Shown here in pieces: positions 12,313 to 25,060 of a stretch of DNA of 64,000 bases. This DNA comes from Pyrocephalus nanus (taxonomy: Eukaryota > Chordata > Aves > Passeriformes > Tyrannidae). The notes beneath the pieces were generated by a model. That model made no database searches and was not told the DNA's origin. It was given only the letters and a program-made list of their open reading frames with translations. The first letter of the stretch is position 1, and each line of letters starts with the position of its first letter. Both the position numbers and the translations under genes were made by a program. The stretch is taken from positions 47,762,425 through 47,826,424 of the forward strand of contig CM076266.1 in the NCBI GenBank assembly GCA_038380795.1. Reading direction: 5' to 3'.

Positions 12313-12760
12313 TTTATTTCAGGGGGTCAGCTAGCTTATATGTGGTAGAGCATGGAATGTGTGGAATTAGTGAGGATTTTAGGGAGTTTCATACAAGTAG
12401 GTGTCTATAAATGGAGAAATTAAGCGAAACACATCCTAATATGGGTGATAAATACAGGGAAAAGCTATAAATTTTAACTAAAGGGGCCAATGAGCATAGG
12501 GGTTACAATCAGCAAATAGGGACAGAGCTAAGAATAATTGAAACTGCAGATTACATACAAAACAGGATTTTTTCTAACAACATTGTTACCAAATTGAATA
12601 AACATAACACTTTTATAACATGAAAAGCAGTCTCTGAGGTAGGAAGTTATCTGTTGTCCAGTAGTTTAGCTGCATCCCAAAGCTGTCTTCTCTTCAGTTC
12701 TCTTTTTCTTCAGAGATTTTTCTCCATCAAGAAAATATTTCTTGCAGTGAACCTCCAACA

Positions 12761-13984
12761 CAAAGGGGCTAAAGGAAAAGGATAAAAACGCATGTTAACT
12801 CTCCCTTTAAACGACCTATAAGAAAAATATTGCTTGGTACTTTTAGTTCAAATACACAAAGTCACTTTTTTAAGTTAAAGGTTAAGTTTTGGTTTGGACA
12901 GAGGTTTTAAAATCCAGGATCTGTAACATGTATCCTGTGTCTTTTGAATAATATTTTCACTGCTTTAGCAATGGTCTTATCTGTACAGGAAAAGGTGATC
13001 AGAGAAACCAGGCTGCTCTATGTGGAGCTCACTTCTAAGTAAAAGTGGCCTGATTTTCTCAGACATCAACTGGCAGCAGTTCTCTGAAGAAGTCAGAGCT
13101 CTGTATCTGAGCCTATATTTATTTGGGTGTCTATACCTAGATTTTGGAATGCGTTTTTAGCAGCTAAATGCAAAAATTTTTGAAATTTAAAAATTCCTGC
13201 TGGCAAGAGGCAGAGATGAAAAAACCTGAGTTTCCTCAGAGTTATAAGTGAGATATAATTGACAGACTGACCTTATTATTTCATGAAAAATCATGTAGTG
13301 AAGGACTGATTCTGCCTAGATGATGTAGCCATGCAGATAGTGTGAGACAGAAAAGCCCTACTAATGGGAAGAGGCCAAGGGTCATGAAAATGCAGTGTTT
13401 CTTCCATGCTGATTTCTCCCCCCTATCCATGAAGGAATATGAAGAAGAATTAGAAGCAGGGCAGAACTGAATTTTTTTTTCTCTTTCCTGATTTGTCTTA
13501 GTCAATAAGAGTGGCCAGTCACTGACCCAGAGACATGATACATCTTTCCTGAGAATTACAGAGCTTCTGCTCTGGATGTGGATATTGGATCAAATTCCTG
13601 CCAATAAATCCTCTACTGGATTTCAACCACCTCATGAGGACTGCAGATGGCTCCCCTCATCCCAGTATCTCAGGGAATACCAGAATAACCACAGCCCAAA
13701 TTCAGCCTTAATGTTAATTACCTCATAACATCTTCCAGGAAGAACTGAATGATCCCAGAAGTACTACCATCACTCTACCACTCAGCAGGTCTCTTCAACT
13801 CAGTGACATGGCTGCATCAATCCTGTTTTGTCAAGCCAGATCCCTCAGGCATTACCATGGGGATCATTACACCACACATGGCTCTGAAAACATGATGGAT
13901 ACTTGCCTTCCTCAGACAAAGAGCAAAACAAAGCCTAAGATGGGATGTGGCTCCTCCCTGACCATGACAACTGAATGACAATAT
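12761..13984. other. Unique non-coding interval
   Basis: No gene or clear repeat was recognised. Short open frames on the minus strand near 13281 and 13817 have no recognisable motif. Confidence 0.5.
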
Positions 13985-14100
13985 TGGGAGAAGAACAAAC
14001 GGAATGAACAAATTACATTTAGTTTAGGCTAGAAATTCAGAAGTGGTGTGGATCATGAGATCAGTGAGGTTTTGGAATAGCTGCCCAGAAAAAAAAGGAA
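13985..14100 (+). mobile_element. Old CR1-like LINE relic
   Basis: The stretch reads ACAAATTACATTTAGTTTAG, GCTAGAAATTCAGAAG, then GTGAGGTTTTGGAATAGCTG and CCCAG. This parallels the CR1 block with AGATTAGATATTAGGAAGAAATTC followed by GGTGAGGCACTGGAACAGG and CTGCCCAG. Similarity is low and borders are unclear, so it would be an ancient copy. The call rests on one ordered set of motifs. Confidence 0.42.
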
Positions 14101-15735
14101 GATATTATTTTAAGAGAGACTTTAGCCCTTTCTTTATAAAAGAGATTTTAAGATGTGGTTTTCTGAGCAGGAAAAGGCTTGGTTCCCTCCAGTCATATGT
14201 GCTGTGTTGGGAGACCTCTCTTCCCTCCCAGTCCCCAAATTTTTGTGGCAGTCTTCCATATGCAAGTTTGCCTGGTTGGTCAATAAAGCCTGTGGGCCAG
14301 TGCACACAAATGACACATTCTCTGAACAGCCAAGGCTGGCATGGACCTGATCACTGTATGTATGTGTTAAGCTGCTGTTCACTTCTTGCACAGCCTCAGT
14401 ATTTCTTGGATGAGCTTAATTAAAGGTAAATCTGCAGACAAGGCTTAACTATTACTTTGTGCTTGCATCTCAGGTACCTCTTTTAGTTGGGTCAAAGTAA
14501 ACTCATTACCCTCTATATTTGGTATGTGGTAGGAAAATTTACCTAACAGAAATTGTAACTCCTTAACGTTTTTTAAAGGATATTGATTCACCTAACCTTG
14601 AGATCAGTCTCATTTTTAATTGTGTAGATGAGCTCTGCAACACTTCTTATACATTCTGATAGCAGTTTCAGGATCAAAAAAGAGATTCTTTGATGTGCAA
14701 CACCCACCCTTGACACTGTCCCTAAGTGCAAGACTTAGACAGCAGTGCTGTATGGGTGCCTGGCCATACCACCCTTCTGTTGTAGGACAGGCAAGGGCAA
14801 TTTCTCTGAGCAGATTCAGAAACCCTCACAGGCTCACCTCTGTCCAGACCTAGTGGATGTTGGTCCACTTGAGTCTTGTCAACTCAAATCTAGGAGAGAT
14901 TCCCTATGAAACATCTATTCCTATTTCAAAGCTGAGCAAACACAGGCAGAGGCAACCCATCAAACCTGGCCTTGCATGGGCAGTCTGCAGGAATTTGCTC
15001 ATACAATAAACTTCGCTACTGGGAAGTGTGAAATTAAACATTATGTAGGAAAAGGCAGCTGTCTTTCTCTTAGAACCATGAACTCTGTCAGGACAAGATC
15101 ATTTTTGCTCAGATTGTTTTTTTGTGATTTTTAAAAAAGTCATGGTGAAACACAGTAAAAACCAAGCCAACCAGGGACACCTTTAGAATCTCTGAACTCT
15201 AGGACAGAGTAGTGTGTCAAATAGACCAGTATATCATTATACTGAGTTGTACCATATTGCTTTTTCTATATCAAGAAGAGGAAATATGGGAGGAACAACA
15301 ACAGATGTTGAGTTTTTTACAGCAGTGAACAAAAAAAAAAAAAAAAAAAAAAGGAACACAAAGCAAATATGCTTGCTATATAGAGGAATAGTTATAACAT
15401 GAATCCTACTAAGAAGGGCTAAGAAATGCATGACATTTGTGCTGCTGAAGGGAAGGGGTAACACAATGAGTATAGTGTCAGCAGCTTTTTTGGGCAACAC
15501 CGTCTCCCTTGCAGAATTGACTTCCCTGTCATGTGTGAAACGCCAGCTCCCCATGGCAAAGATAGGCAGATGTCCCACTGAATTTTTCTCAGGTCAGTCA
15601 CCCTTTCTCTTCTTTCTTTGATCCCCTTTTCTATCTCTCAACACCTCAGTTAAGGTGTTGCTAATGTTCCTGCTGTCTCTAAATTCACAGGATGCTGACA
15701 GTCCAGCTTGTTTCTTGTAGATCTCAGGGAGATTA
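14101..15735. other. Unique non-coding interval
   Basis: No gene was recognised. Overlapping open frames on both strands at 14043-14423 and 15237-15621 have no domain-like features. A 22-A run is listed separately. The part around 14700-14960 is somewhat less AT-rich but matches nothing I recognise. Confidence 0.5.
15331..15352. repeat. Poly(A) tract of 22
   Basis: There is an uninterrupted run of 22 A. I see no polyadenylation signal just upstream and no flanking direct repeat, so a processed-pseudogene tail is not supported. Confidence 0.9.
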
Positions 15736-16084
15736 AATCACAGAATGGTTTGGGTTGGAAGGAACATAACAGATCATCCAGTTCCAAACCCCAGACTTGG
15801 GCAGGGACACCTTTCACTAGACCAGGTTGCTCCAAGCCCTGTCCAACCTGTCCTTGAACAATTCCAGGGATAGGTTATCCACAGCTTCTCTGGGCAACTT
15901 GTTCTAAGTGCCTCATCACCCTCGTAGCAAAGAATTTCTTCCTAACATCTAATCTAAACCTACTCACTTTCAGTTTGAAGCCATTCCTCCTTGTCCTGTC
16001 ACTACATGCTCTTGTAAGTACCCTCTTTCCATCTTTATTGTAGGGTCTCTTCAGGTAGTGAAAGGCTGCAAAAAGGTCATCTCA
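15736..16084 (-). mobile_element. CR1 LINE 3' fragment, antisense
   Basis: The plus strand starts AATCACAGAATGGTTTGGGT followed by TGGAAGGAACATAACAGATC, the complement of the canonical CR1 3' end. It continues through antisense CR1 phrases: CCAGGTTGCTCCAAGCCCTG, TCCAACCTGTCCTTGAACA, TTCCAGGGATAGG, CAAAGAATTTCTTCCTAACA and AGTGAAAGGCTGCAAAAAGG. About 350 bp remain. It is less diverged than the copy at 9979, so probably younger. It is non-coding. Confidence 0.96.
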
Positions 16085-16774
16085 ATCAGATACCTTTTTT
16101 TTCCTTCTAATAAGCACTCATCTGTTACTGCAAGAAATATCCTTCATTTGACTAAATGAAGTCACCACGATCAGAAATTGCAAAGACATAAGGAAAAACT
16201 ACATTCAGGAAGTGTTGCAAACAGCAAATAGATAAATTTGGAATAAACAACACCAACTATTTTGCATCTTTCTTCTTTCTCAGATACTATTTCCCTTGTA
16301 TTCCTCTTCTTGCACAGCCACCACCATACCTTACCATACCATACCAAAATGGTCACAGAAATGTTTCAAGCTCATGGGTAGCAGAGTAGTTCACTAATAA
16401 CAAAGCATGAACTCTCTCCCATTCCAATTTGTACACAGCTGCAGTTGTGTGGTACCTAAGTATATCAAACAGCATTGAACAACTCTACTGGTGCCACAGA
16501 AAGTTTTATAGAGGGCATTCCCTAAAACTGTAGCAGGTGAAATAAAATTTAGAAATTGGATGGGTTTCTATTGGTTTCTAATGGTTTTCATTTTTAAATT
16601 TCAAATATTTCTTTTCCAGCATTGCCAGATACAGCAGATCAGAAAGGTAATGAAAGCTGCTGAAAACCTTGTGTGAGCTTCCTTTCTGGTGAGGGATGGC
16701 TCTCAAAGTCGTGCGGTCCCCAGCAGCATAAACCTGCCCACAATCTGAAGTGCCTAGAACCCTGCATTTATCTC
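16085..16774. other. Unique non-coding interval
   Basis: No gene was recognised. A short ACCATACC-type tandem lies at about 16318-16346. Confidence 0.5.
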
Positions 16775-16929
16775 TGTGTTGTTTTTTTGTTTGTTTGTTT
16801 GTGGGTTTTTTGGTTTGTTTTTTTGGTTTGTTTTTTGTTGTTGTGGTGGTGGTGGTGGTGGTGGTTTGGTTTGTTGTTTTGTTTTGGGGTTTTTTTGTGT
16901 TTTGTTTTTTTTGGTTTGTTTTTTTTTTA
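16775..16929. repeat. G/T-rich low-complexity tract
   Basis: The plus strand is almost only G and T for about 155 bp: GTTT repeats, then a (GGT)n core at about 16844-16868, then GGTTTG/GTTTT mixtures. The 100-codon phenylalanine- and tryptophan-rich plus-strand frame across it is an artefact of this composition. Confidence 0.92.
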
Positions 16930-19900
16930 CTGGAACCTGATAATGGATAATTTTACATTCTTAACACAGCTATAGAAGCCTTTAACTTAGTTCTTTTAGA
17001 ATTTTTCTGGAAAGAATGCAGGTACATGGAGACCTGCCATGCCTTGTCAAGGCAGGGAGGCATCCACACATTCTCTCAGATTTTTTTTTTATAGCTGTGT
17101 AACATAAACAGACTATCCCAGTGAAACTTGTTATTGCCACAGTGTTTCTCCCCATGAATACATCCCAGGTATTTCTATTTGGTCAAATAAATAATTTGTA
17201 TAAGCCTGTATGTCTGTATGCCTAAGATGTATTTATTGAAGTGGTTGCTCTAGACATTTTTTCAGCTAAATATTATTTATGTTTTGGCATAGGAAATTAT
17301 TTTATGCACATTGCAGTCTCCAGCTTCCAACCTATTAAAGTAAGTATCCTGATATTTAGAAGAATAACTATGTCTGTGAATACAATATCATCATAGGCCT
17401 TAGGGAAAGCTGAAAATGTTTAAAAGGAAGATGAACAGTGGCTTTAAACTGGAAAGGTGGAAATTAGTTCTTTTTTATGTGGTTATTTTTACCCATTAGT
17501 TTCTGTGTGTCTGCACTGTCTCAGCACTACACTATAGATCTTAACATTCAGTGTTAGATCCCAAGTGAGTCTTGAGCATTGCTTATAATTCTTATGTACA
17601 GAATAGTTTCACAACTTGAAATTAATATTTTTGCATCTCTAAAAATCTCTCTCTCAATGTATCTCTCTTTCCTAATGTCTGTTTCTTCCCAATAAATGAA
17701 AGCAGCAGCAGAAGCACAAAGACACTGCCCTGAGACTTCTAATAAAAATTGCTTCAAACTGTTTCAGCACAGACCCTGAAATAAAGCCTACAATGGCTCG
17801 GTCTCTGACTCAGCACTCCTAAGTACTTCAGTTCTGTGATCACCAGATATATTTGAGAAAAATCTGCACTACACCAAGTGCACTGTTGCCCAGCAAGAAC
17901 CCAACCCCAATTCCTTTTTATTTACAAGATCTCCCTTAGAATAAAGACACAATAGAAGTGTGGAAGCCAAAAGGGTATCGCCACAAATATGCCATAAATG
18001 TGTCCCTTAATAGGAGGGGGGAAAGCTTAGCAAAACATACCACAAAGCACACCCTGATGCAGAGCAGAAAGAACCATGCTATTAAACTCTTTCCTGGCTA
18101 CTGTAGATGCATTAACAGCAGTTTTATACAAATGACAAGATGAAGAGCTTACTGTTCTCCCCATGGATAAAAGCTGGGCTCAATAGTACAGAATTCATAA
18201 ACATTTGTCATGTTTCAAAATCAGAAAAGTGAATTTTAAAATCATATGTCTGCATCTCACTGAACCTTGATGATATCTGGGCTCCTAAAGGTAGTCTTCT
18301 TAATGGTGCTTGCAGCAGGCTCTGTCTCTCAAAGACATTTTTCAGAAGTACCTTATGGGCAGAGGTCCACACAAATTGCTGCATTCCCCCACTAGCTTGC
18401 AGGCCATACTGTGATGGGCAAGCCTATTCTCTTCCAATCACAAAAGCATTGTTATTTCCAGTGTCAATATTAGTAGAGGCTCCCTTACATTTTACCAAAT
18501 TCCTGGCTTTTCCCCATTTTGGAATGTCTTTCTTGTGAATATTTTTTCTTTACACATCCCTGACTGAGTACTTCTGATCTAATTTTATAAATGCAAATTT
18601 TTGGCAATGATAGTTGACACCTGAAAGTATATTTGCCTTTGACTATATAACATCTACTGAACCATGGAGAAAAACAAGCAAATAATCTTGTATCTTTAGT
18701 TGTCTACACCAATTTGTGCAAAGCACGGAGGTTATTTATACCTGTATTTGGCAGGACACAGGATACCTATTTTTGGAGCATGGGAGAGATGGGAAAATGT
18801 GCTTCTTCCTTTATTTTATGAACTATGTGCCTGTAACAAGTTTTCTGCCACTTCCTCTCCACCTCTGTGCAAAGAGCAAAGAATTGAATTTAGGCCTTTC
18901 AAAGCCTAAAGAATTGATTCAGGATGCCTCGTTCCTGCAGGTTATGGCTGAGCGTAAGGTCCCAGGAGACTGACTGAGTCACGTCAAGTGAAAAGACAAC
19001 CCAGAAGGCAACTATTATCACTGTGTACCAAAAAATTAAAAGCCTGACATGTTAGTGTACATGGAGAAGACTGTCAGATGAGACACCCAGTCTTCAGCAC
19101 AGGTCCCTCACACACTTACTTATGTGACAGCCTGTGACAGGAGAAAGTTGACATCAGAGATATGAACTCAGCCCACAGAACAGCAGACTTGAGACCATGT
19201 GTCAAAAGTTTCTTTACTTGATATGCAGCAGAGACTAGATTCCACATTCGGGATTTTATTTTGAACTTCTCATGTCTAACTGATAATTGCAGTAACTTGC
19301 ATGCTTTTAGCTGTCCTGAAAGTTGCTTTTATTTAAAGAACATTATCTGAAAAATACATTATTCTTTTTATTGGTTATTCATTTTGTAAGCTGCTTGGAG
19401 TCAATCAGTGAATAAGTGTTGGTTTTTCCTCCCAACATCACACACAAAGGGAAGGAAGTTTTCATCTTTATTTAAATAGCAGAACAAACACAGAAACTCA
19501 CCTACCTAAGGTTTTATAAAATACCATTACACTGCCATTTTTTCCCAATTATACTGCAAGTTTTTACCAGTTTGCAGAATTCTTAAATATAATCACACAA
19601 AAGTTGAGAAGTTCAACCTATCCAATAACTTGCACCTTCAGGGAAACAGGTATTGTGGGACCTTTTTGCTTCATGAGAAGCTAGTGCAGGTAGTCATGGT
19701 TTGCCTGTTTTATGCTGTATTCTTCGGGTCAAGATATTGGAGATGCCAGTGACTTGTCACTCCCACAGTCCTCTGTGCATCATTTTCAGCTGCCAAAATA
19801 GTCCTCATGCTCTTGAGCTAGCCTCTTCTCCCTCCCTGTTTCTTTTTTGCTACCCATAGCCTGACCCAACCTCTGTGTTTTCACAGGACTTTTAAGTACC

Positions 19901-22500
19901 AGCCTGAGGCAAGCTGGAAGCAGCAGAGGAAGGAAGGGAGTAAATCAGGAAGCCACTAAGCCAATTTGCCATTAACCAAATGAGCAGAGTAATGTAAATT
20001 TTCTTTGAGGTGAGGAAAACTAATATGTGAAAGTCTCTCATAGCTTTTTGTAGGTCACTCATTAATTCACAGCTTACTGAGGCTTGCAGAGAATGTCCAG
20101 TACTAATTTTTGCTAGGCTGGCCATATCCCAAACTGTGTTTTCAGCTCTGAACTATGTGCACAGCAGAAGAGAGAAGAATAGTGAGCCTGAGGCTCACTG
20201 GGCTGTGCTTTCTTCTCTTTGCCAATTCAAGTGATTCATGTGTGCCCAAATATCAAGGTCCCAGTAACCCCGTTATGTGCCCTGTTAAAAGCCTGGTGTG
20301 TACCACAGCACATATCCATCTGCTTGAGGCACCGTGAAGTTAATTGAGTTGTGACCTGTATGTTTCCATTTCAGTTTCCATGTTTGAGCTGAGGAGAGTG
20401 CCTACACTAGAAATATCAGTTTACTTCTTCCCCCACATAATTTGAAGTTTTGCTTCCTTGCTGTATTAACTTGAAGTTGCTGTAGCTCTCTTATTTTTTA
20501 TTCATGTGATTCCTTTTTCTTCCTTAGTTAGACTTTGTTCTAAAGTATAGCACATACATATTAGACTATCAACTGATAAAATTAATAAATTTTCTCCATA
20601 AAAGGAAGATGTAGCCATAACACAGGAAACAGCCAATGAAAGTAAGCTGCAAATGTTAAAGGCATGCTCATATCTACTGCCTTGTTTCAGTAATACCACA
20701 ACAGACAGATTTAATTTTTAAAAATTAATTCTCCTATGTAAAGTCAGCTGTCAATCTCCAGCAGTATTGCCCTAAACAATGTGGTAATGTTATTTTTTTA
20801 TGAAAAGGAAGCTAACAGAAGCATTCTATTGCTCAAAATAAAATGCCTCTTTTTTAGTTTGTCCGTCACGTGGAATTTGAGAGTTGGACCTATTTTATAA
20901 GCACATTAAATTTCCTTTAGAAAACAGATTTTTCTGGAATTAAATAGAGTTACACATTTTTTTGCAGGTACCAAGAAAATAACAGAACAGAGACATTACT
21001 TCTTAAGTTCTGTCATGTTTGGTATTTTGCACTTCACAAGAAAAAATAACAAGATTTTAGTGGGAAATTGGTGCTACCCATCAAAATCTAAATAGGATTT
21101 ATTGTTCAGGATGGACACAAAGGAGGTCTGCAGAACTCCCAGGCAGATGAAAAGTTGCTCGGCAGTTTCATGTCACATAATGTCTATGTATACAGATAGT
21201 ATGATTCATCCCCATTTCCTAGAAATATGGAATGACTTAGTAAATCTACAATGCTGGATGAAGGGTTATACTTTTCATTATCATGTAGTACAGCTTCATA
21301 GACAATTATCACCATTAAAAGAAAGTAATATTAAGAAAATCTATATAAAATATTGTTTGTCTTTGACAAACATAAAGTATTACTCATTAGAAGCTCTGGA
21401 AATCTGTGAAAAAAAGATCACCTTACTCTCTCATTCTGAGCAAGACTTGTGAAAAACTAATCTAAAAAGTCTTGACTTGTGTCTCCTCCATGTCAGAAAT
21501 ATTTAACTGGGTTATACATCCTTTGGAATTTAGCAGTTCATTGGAGTTTAAGGGACAGGCAGCTCCAGGTTCTTGCATTCTGGAAAGAAAGAACTAATTG
21601 CTCTCTGTCAATCCAAACACAAACCCCAGATTTTCCTCTTTAACTTTTGCACCTGGTGGCAAAGTCAGATTAAGAAGTTCTTGGCCTTTCTCTTCCCAGG
21701 TTCTTCATTCCTGTTGTCACACCACATACTCCCTTTGTCTGTGCTGCTGCCTGGTGCTGTAGACCAAGTTAGGAACTAAAACTAATTTTTAAATATAAAT
21801 AATATTATGTATTTTACCCTAGATCAGTCCCCAGTCTGTTTCCCAGAAAGCCCCTGTCAAAAAAGAAAGTACCATTATAAAGGTAATATCCTACAAGAGG
21901 AGGGCAGGAACCAGGTGCTAATGTGGAAAGAAACCTTAAAGGCTGAGAGGTTGAATGCCTGAGTGCTGGGTCATCCCTGGCAGAAGGTGGAAGGACACGT
22001 CAGGAAATGAAGGTAAAAGACAATTATGTTTTTAAAAATAGGGTCCCTGAATAATGAACCAGATTTGTTAAATGCTATAATTTCTTTGCTGTGTATCATC
22101 TTTAATGGATTCTGGGAACTATTTTTGACACTTGATTTGTTAAAAGAATGCACTCATTAAACAGGAAAGTGTTAAAGAGCAGCATTCTGAAAATAATAGC
22201 ATGATGCCATTTGTATTCCAGGGGCTACAAATTATGGCTGAATTTCCATGGTGATCTTTGCAGTCAAACTTACGCACAATGCTCATATTTTGGGCAAAAG
22301 GGAAAATTATTCCTCCCATCCCTTGGGTGCAAGGATGATCATCAACTGTATAACAAGTTTCAGAGTTTTATAATAGTTTCACTATGTAAATTGACTTTAC
22401 TTGATAGTCTGCTCAGCTGTATCTATTCAGGAAATGTACCAGGAGATGTCTTGAGTTTGATTCAGGAAGCATAGCAAAGAGGGATGGCTGAACAGGCTGA
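16930..22500. other. Unique AT-rich non-coding DNA
   Basis: No gene, RNA or clear interspersed repeat was recognised. Open frames are at most 116 codons (21102-21452 plus), with no known motif. Composition resembles the surrounding unique DNA. Confidence 0.5.
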
Positions 22501-25026
22501 CTCACTGTTGAGAGGTGAAAAACACTTTGTAGGGAGGGAAGGAAATTAAACCTCACATGTATTACAGTAAGTTCTCAGCACATGCAATGGACTAGGCAGA
22601 ATAAATATTCCAAGTAAAGCTTTATGTAGTCATTATATTTTACCAGGTGACTGATCAGCATATCCCCAAGGCTTTTCTGTGCCTTCGATATGTGCTACTT
22701 GTGATTAGATACAGTGTTATTAAAATAGAGAATAACTGGGTTCTTATTCTCTTCCCTCTTACATCAACACGCACTACAAGCCAAAGGAGTCAGAGAAGTG
22801 TGTTTTAGGTCCAGTTCCCAGGCTTTCATATGACTAGCTTCCTATTGAACTGTTAGAGAAAAATAGATTATTTTCAAGTTTTATCCACAGGATTATTTCC
22901 TCAGCTGCCCTCCTATCTCTAAAAAAATAGTAGAACCCAGCATAGATTCAAGCAGGAAAAGGTAGGCTTAAGCAGGCACCTGATGCTCTCTGCAGAGATC
23001 ACTGTCTGGATGTATATGGGAAATCTATTGGGTTTTTTCAAGGTGCAGTCAATAAGCTTTCACACTGAAGATGAATCACCTGATGAACATAGTAAAACTG
23101 GAGGTGATTAGTCTGCTTGTGAGCAGAAGTCAAAGGCTAATAACTTTCTCCATGCTGGGAAGCACTTTCTGCTGCAGGACTAGACTGAGCTCTGACTGAA
23201 GACGTTGTGCTGTTTCAAAACCTGTGAGTGCTCCTGTTTTTTCTATTCCACTTTGTATTTCTTGGGTGTATCAAGTCACACAGCTGCCATGATTAATGCT
23301 TGTAAACAACCTCCTCCTAGCAGCTCAGAAGAAACACCCTTATAACGAGGGAGAGAACTAAAAGAAAGGAACTAGAAGTACTCGGCATGATCTGTGAGGC
23401 AGGAGGTGACTGTAAGACACCGAGATGCATAAGAAGATGTGGGTGTTTGAAGCTTAGGCATGGTGGGGCTGGTCCTGGGGCAGAGGAGGGATGTCCATCT
23501 ACCTTCAAATGGGCTGTAGGAGTCTGCAAAGAGCAGACTGGGGACCCCATGCTCAGCAGGCAAAGGTATCTTACCTGAGGAAGTGCCCACATTCCCCTGA
23601 GACCTCAGGGTGACATCATTTGCCACCACGGGCAGCAGTTCTGGTCTGACATCCCGCTCTGCCTGAGAGAATGAATTCTTCTCTAGAGCATTTGGTTTTC
23701 ATGGGTAGTAACTCACTGGGTTTTGGCTGACCTGCTGCTCAGTTGCCTGGGCAAAGCACACCCATGTGCCAGGGCCAGACCTGGTGCCTCTGTGCAGGAG
23801 ATGCTGGCTGAGCTGTGAGAGAGCTCCTCAGTAGAGAAGGAACCCACATCCCATCCCTGCTTCTGCCCAAGGGGGACCTGAACTCTTTCTTCTAAGGAAG
23901 TCTGAGAAAATGTCTCAAACCTCAGAGTGACTCTTCTGCCTGAACTTTCTTTGTGGGAAACTTCAGGTCCTGTCCTCAGGAGCACCAGACTCATGGAGAG
24001 CCCCAGTGCTCTGTGCGGCACTCTGAGGGCTGCTAGCCATACATCGCTTTAATCTCAGCAGCCCTTTGTTGGTGTTCAAGTCATTGCTCAAGCAACAGAC
24101 CATATATTCTTCTCTTACTTAGATTTACTCAACAGAAGATTCAATATCCACAATACAGAGTTCTATCTCATCTGTTTCAGTTATTCACACTCCTATAAAG
24201 GGAATTAGTCTTTGGTTTTGGTCTAGGATTACCTGACTCATCCACAGCTGGGTTAGGTCAAAACACAAATTCTTTGAGGAAAGAGACATATTTACGACTG
24301 ATTCGATAGGAATTTTCCATCAGCAGTATTTCCCTTCCAGAGTGAGCCCTGAGGCCATATTTCAGATACACTCTTGACACAGAGAGTATCCTAAACTTCT
24401 GGGGACACCAGTTTTATCCTCCAAGACACAAGGAGAGCTCTCAGACAGACACATCGTTTCACTCCTAGTGTCAGAGCGACTGGTAACAGCTGAAAAGTGC
24501 CTTTTTTCTCTCAACTCCTGAAATGCAGATACAGAGCTGTGAAGTGCAAGCCCACAAAAAATGCTAACCAGCACTGCTTTGGAGTCACAGATCTGATAAA
24601 AATGTTCTCTTTGTTCCAAAGGAAGTCTCCCCGAAGCACACTTTATTCTCAGTTTTAATAACTTAGAAAGATTGTGATATTAGCCTTGCTTTGTTACAAA
24701 AAGCACTGAAACACTAAACCAGACTAAAGAAGATTAAGAGATTCTCTTTATGTAAAAAAAAATAAAATCTATGCTAGTTCTCTGGATAATGTCTAGGAGG
24801 TTATTTTTTTAAACAACCTCATGCATTTTTCAGCTTTTTTTTTTACATTGTGTTAATGTGCTTAGAGTTATTTCTAGAATTTGAAGAGTCATGAAAAATC
24901 CTCATTTTCTTAAAAAACTGATACAGTTACCAATAACTAGTTGTTAATAGAAACATTGATACTGCTGGCCTCCTGATAACACTAGTAAAACAAACTGAAT
25001 TTTTACTTAAAGACTCATGAATAACA

Positions 25027-25060
25027 TATGTATGTATATATATGTGAATATATATGCACA
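25027..25060. repeat. TA-rich alternating tract
   Basis: A short alternating purine-pyrimidine stretch made of TATG, TATA and CATA steps. It is probably a degenerate microsatellite. Confidence 0.7.

Larger units (their letters stand above)
12250..12760 (-). mobile_element. Endogenous retrovirus LTR fragment
   Basis: Read on the minus strand, this shows an LTR-like core in the right order: a TATA-like box (TATAAG, 12340-12335), a polyadenylation signal AATAAA about 20 nt downstream (12318-12313), then a CT-rich stretch and a stem-loop before a CA dinucleotide at about 12250. A polyadenylation signal this close to the TATA box implies a short R region, as in avian alpha- and beta-like retroviral LTRs. 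The presumed U3 runs back to around 12760, where the minus strand reads TGTTGGAGG. The terminal inverted repeat and target duplication were not found, so both borders are approximate. No gag, pol or env relic adjoins it, so it is a solo or partial LTR. Confidence 0.62.

Noticed and set aside
15331..15352. Poly(A) run as the tail of a processed pseudogene
   Set aside because: No AATAAA just upstream, no coding-like sequence before it and no flanking direct repeats.
16673..16975. 100-codon plus-strand frame rich in F, W, V and L that looks like a membrane protein
   Set aside because: It is a direct translation of the G/T-rich low-complexity tract; the hydrophobicity is an artefact.
23372..24021. 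GC-richer patch with open frames on both strands as a coding exon
   Set aside because: No recognisable domain, frames overlap on both strands, and no convincing splice-site context.
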